64,000 nucleotides of DNA, taken from NCBI GenBank assembly GCA_903872075.1, contig CAIQJF010000034.1:62001-126000 (forward strand), in the 5' to 3' direction. The notes under the pieces are model-generated. The model was not told the origin of the DNA, ran no database searches, and saw only the letters and a list, made by a program, of their open reading frames with translations. Of the stretch, positions 61,894 through 64,000 are shown piece by piece (the stretch's first letter is position 1; each line of letters begins with the position of its first letter). The position numbers and the translations under genes were made by a program. The stretch comes from an uncultured Caulobacteraceae bacterium (GTDB lineage Bacteria; Pseudomonadota; Alphaproteobacteria; Caulobacterales; Caulobacteraceae).

Positions 61894-61910
61894 CAAACAT
61901 CAGATGTTTG
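61894..61910. promoter_or_regulatory. Palindromic operator of the vapBC operon
   Basis: CAAACATC-A-GATGTTTG, a perfect 8-bp inverted repeat with one central base, ends 7 bases upstream of the vapB start codon. It fits a ribbon-helix-helix VapB or VapBC complex binding over the promoter/ribosome-site region. Confidence 0.75.
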
Positions 61911-61930
61911 CGCATCGGCGTCAAGGTTGC

Positions 61931-62557
61931 CTAGGCGGACGCGCGATGCTGTTCCAAAGTCCTGATCACGGCCGGGCGTTCGGACATGCGGCGGAAATGG
62001 TCGGCCAGGGCGGGCCAGCGGGCGATGTCGATCTCGTGGCTGGGCAGCCAGCCGGCGATCGTGAAGAGGTAGGGATCGGCGATCGAATAGGCCTCGCCCA
62101 TCACCCACGGCCCGGCGAACATGTCCTTCGCGATCAGCTCGAAGCAGTCGGCCAGCACAAACGGGGCCTTGCGCTTCATCTCCTCGATCGCCGCCGGATC
62201 GTCGGCCCATCGCGAGCCGCGCACCTTGTGGGAATGGGCCGGATGGACCGTCGAGCACAGATAGCTCGTGAACGCCTGCAGCTGGCCGAAGGCGAAAACA
62301 TCGTCCACAGGAGCCAGTTTCGCCTCCGGATGCGTCTGGGCGACATAGGCCAGAATCGCCGGGTTCTCGGTGATCACGCCGCGGTCAGTGACCAGGGCCG
62401 GCACGCGGCCCTTGGGGTTGATGGCCAGATACTCGGGGGTCCGCTGCGCGTTGGCGCGCAGGTCCACCCGCACGGCCCGGTAGTCGGCGCCCGCCTCTTC
62501 CAGGGCAATGTGCGAGGCCAGGGCGCAGCTGCCCGGCGAAAAATAGTAGGTCCACAT
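61931..62557 (-). CDS. Glutathione S-transferase
   Basis: 208 residues. The thioredoxin-like domain has YYFSPGSCALASHIALEEAG, in which the Ser/Cys pair fits beta-class GST, and NPKGRVPALV holds the cis-Pro. The helical C-terminal domain spans residues 85-205. It detoxifies or isomerises with glutathione. It follows the enoyl-CoA hydratase-like gene by 4 bases on the same strand, so the two are probably cotranscribed. Confidence 0.92.
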   Translation of the reverse strand: MWTYYFSPGSCALASHIALEEAGADYRAVRVDLRANAQRTPEYLAINPKGRVPALVTDRGVITENPAILAYVAQTHPEAKLAPVDDVFAFGQLQAFTSYLCSTVHPAHSHKVRGSRWADDPAAIEEMKRKAPFVLADCFELIAKDMFAGPWVMGEAYSIADPYLFTIAGWLPSHEIDIARWPALADHFRRMSERPAVIRTLEQHRASA

Positions 62558-62561
62558 CGCC

Positions 62562-63401
62562 TCAGTCCTCCGCCACGCGGCCGCTCAGTTCGGCCACCTT
62601 GAGTTCGCCTTCGCGCGTCTGGCCGCCGATCTCAAGGAAGCGGGCCATGGCGCGCTGGGCGTCCGGGGTCCTGGTGAGCTGCTGGAAAAGGAAGCTCTCA
62701 TCGGCCAGGCCCTCATGCAGGGGCTTGTCGGCGCTGGTCACCGCCCGCTTGGCCAGCCGCACGGCGTCCGGCGGGAACGACGCGATCCGCCGGGCCAGGG
62801 CGTCCACGAACGGGCCGATCTCGTCGGCGGCGAGGGCGCGGTTCAGATAGCCCCAGCGCTCGGCGGTCTCGGCGTCGAGGTCGATGCCGCCCAGGATGAC
62901 TTCCAGGGTGCGCGCCCGGCCGATCAGGCGAGGCATACGCTGGGTGCCCGTGCCGCCGGGCAGGATGCCGATGGGCACCTCCATCTGATTGATGATCGTC
63001 TTGCCCTTCACCCCGAAGCGCATATCGAAGCTCATGGAGATCTCGCTGCCGCCGCCCCCGACCCGGCCCTCGATCTGGGCGATGGTGACGGTGTCCATGG
63101 TGCGGAACCGCTCGCACATGACGTGATAGGCGTTGCGGTCCCAAGGCTCGCGCTGCGGCGTGCCGTCTGTGGGGAACGTCAGGATCGCGCCCACGTCGAA
63201 GTGGGTGAGGAAGAAGTCCGGATCGGCGCTCTTCAGAACGAAGACCAGGGCCTCATCGTCGGCCTCCAGCTCCTGCGCCAGCCGCGCCAGCTCCGCGTAG
63301 AGCTCCAGGGTGATGATGTTGATCGGCGGCGCGTCTGCCACCGCCGTCACGATCCGCCCCTCCCGGGCGATGCGGATCAGGTTGTAGCCGTCATAGGCCA
63401 T
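62562..63401 (-). CDS. Enoyl-CoA hydratase/isomerase family protein
   Basis: A 279-residue crotonase-fold protein. Second-shell features MEVPIGILPGGTGTQRMPRL and the oxyanion-hole region IEGRVGGGGSEISMSFDMRF are visible; EV in MEVPIG may supply one catalytic Glu, the other lies in GGGGSEISM. The N-terminal part (DPDFFLTHFDVGAILTFP) differs from fatty-acid enzymes. It acts on CoA esters, but no pathway can be assigned. It precedes a GST gene. Confidence 0.82.
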   Translation of the reverse strand: MAYDGYNLIRIAREGRIVTAVADAPPINIITLELYAELARLAQELEADDEALVFVLKSADPDFFLTHFDVGAILTFPTDGTPQREPWDRNAYHVMCERFRTMDTVTIAQIEGRVGGGGSEISMSFDMRFGVKGKTIINQMEVPIGILPGGTGTQRMPRLIGRARTLEVILGGIDLDAETAERWGYLNRALAADEIGPFVDALARRIASFPPDAVRLAKRAVTSADKPLHEGLADESFLFQQLTRTPDAQRAMARFLEIGGQTREGELKVAELSGRVAED

Positions 63402-63467
63402 GGCGTGTCCCTCCCTTTATCCCCGCCGCTGCGGCGGTGGGGTCATTCATCGTCCGTGGAAGCCGCG

Positions 63468-64000
63468 TCAGCCCTGCAGATGGGCGTCGAAGAAGGCGGC
63501 GATGTCGCGGAAGGCCGTGGCCGATTCCGGGCTGTCGAAGGCATAGATATATTCGGCGTGGCTCATGGCCTCATGAACTTCGAGCCGGGCGGTGACGCCG
63601 GCGTCGCGCATCTTGCGATAGACCCGCACCGAGTCGCTGAGCAGGATGTCGCGCGTGCCGGTGGTGACGATCGCCGGGGGGAAGCCCGCGTAGTCGCCGA
63701 AGATCGGCGAGATCAGGGGATCGGTAACGCCGGCCGGCCCCGCATAGACCGCCGCCATGGCCTGGCCCATGGTGTCGAAGCTGGTGAAGATGCCATCCAC
63801 CTCGGCGTTCACCGCATAGGAGTCGCTGGCGCCGGTGAGGTCCGCCCAGGGCGTGCCGAGGGCCAGGGCGCCGGGCAGGGCGAGGCCCAGCTGTTTCAGC
63901 TTGAGAACCAGGGCGAGGCTCAGGCCGCCGCCGGCCGAGGTGCCGAACACGCCGACCGAGCCCGGGGCCTGGGTCGCCGTGACCGCCTTCCACACCGCCA
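63468..64000 (-). CDS. Alpha/beta hydrolase (HSL-type esterase), C-terminal part
   Basis: The frame is open to the window edge, so the N terminus is missing. Visible: nucleophile GTSAGG in VGVFGTSAGGGLSLALVL, acid in VTTGTRDILLSDSVRV and His in EVHEAMSHAEYIY. This is the hormone-sensitive-lipase type of esterase, whose HGGG oxyanion motif would lie upstream of the window. It hydrolyses short acyl esters. Confidence 0.88.
   Translation of the reverse strand, partial: AVWKAVTATQAPGSVGVFGTSAGGGLSLALVLKLKQLGLALPGALALGTPWADLTGASDSYAVNAEVDGIFTSFDTMGQAMAAVYAGPAGVTDPLISPIFGDYAGFPPAIVTTGTRDILLSDSVRVYRKMRDAGVTARLEVHEAMSHAEYIYAFDSPESATAFRDIAAFFDAHLQG

Overview
The window is 64 kb of high-GC, gene-dense DNA. 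It most likely comes from an alphaproteobacterium of the Caulobacterales (Caulobacter or Phenylobacterium type). This is inferred from MucR-type and FixLJ-type regulators, a class I PHA synthase with phasin, a serine palmitoyltransferase/ceramide gene set of the Caulobacter kind, a PEPxxWA-CTERM protein, and many lipid and CoA-linked catabolic genes. No rRNA, tRNA, CRISPR array, IS element or phage module was found. Most genes use ATG with a modest purine-rich ribosome site, and many neighbours overlap by ATGA.

Layout. 1-4.1 kb: the 3' end of an acyl-CoA synthetase, then a membrane PAS histidine kinase overlapping a FixJ-type regulator, then a receiver-only protein on the other strand. 4.2-9.8 kb: acetyl-CoA hydrolase/transferase behind a hexanucleotide repeat and a short upstream ORF, a GreA/GreB-like factor, a flavin reductase, a MucR regulator, a Nudix hydrolase and an exported S10 peptidase. 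9.9-16 kb: a polytopic membrane protein, the Kup potassium transporter, an epoxide-hydrolase-like enzyme and a flavoprotein. 16-20.1 kb: a tight MFS/P450/serine-hydrolase operon. 20.3-25.1 kb: membrane protein, MHS-family transporter, DUF2817 protein, TlpA-like thioredoxin and an aminoglycoside-kinase-like protein.

25.2-37.5 kb is the most interesting part: a sphingolipid locus. On the minus strand it encodes an acyl-AMP ligase, a ceramide-reductase-like dehydrogenase, a dedicated acyl carrier protein, serine palmitoyltransferase, one long protein that looks like LptF and LptG fused end to end, a GNAT-like ceramide synthase, and then a MoxR ATPase and VWA protein with almost no gap. An MsbA-type ABC exporter is divergent from it. 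Together these could make the ceramide backbone on an ACP, flip it and extract it towards the outer membrane.

37.6-44.3 kb: type II NADH dehydrogenase, then a PHA storage cluster (depolymerase-like hydrolase, PhaC, TetR regulator without a normal start codon, phasin), a Rieske protein and a VOC protein. 44.3-53.6 kb: mixed enzymes, two copies of a 110-bp palindromic repeat, a divergent Mpl-like Mur ligase, an M48 peptidase, a DUF2961/GH172-like gene broken by an apparent one-base insertion, a trypsin-like protein that has lost two of its three catalytic residues, and a PEP-CTERM protein. 53.4-64 kb: a PhyH/SDR/isomerase operon, a tandem CaiB CoA-transferase, an OmpA-like lipoprotein, a TonB-like gene with a second apparent one-base frameshift, a phosphatase, a VapBC toxin-antitoxin pair with a clear palindromic operator, a GST, an enoyl-CoA hydratase-like protein and the end of an esterase.

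Coordinates follow the supplied ORF track, with starts moved where a better start codon or signal peptide was visible. Functions are assigned by motif reading alone; no database search was possible.
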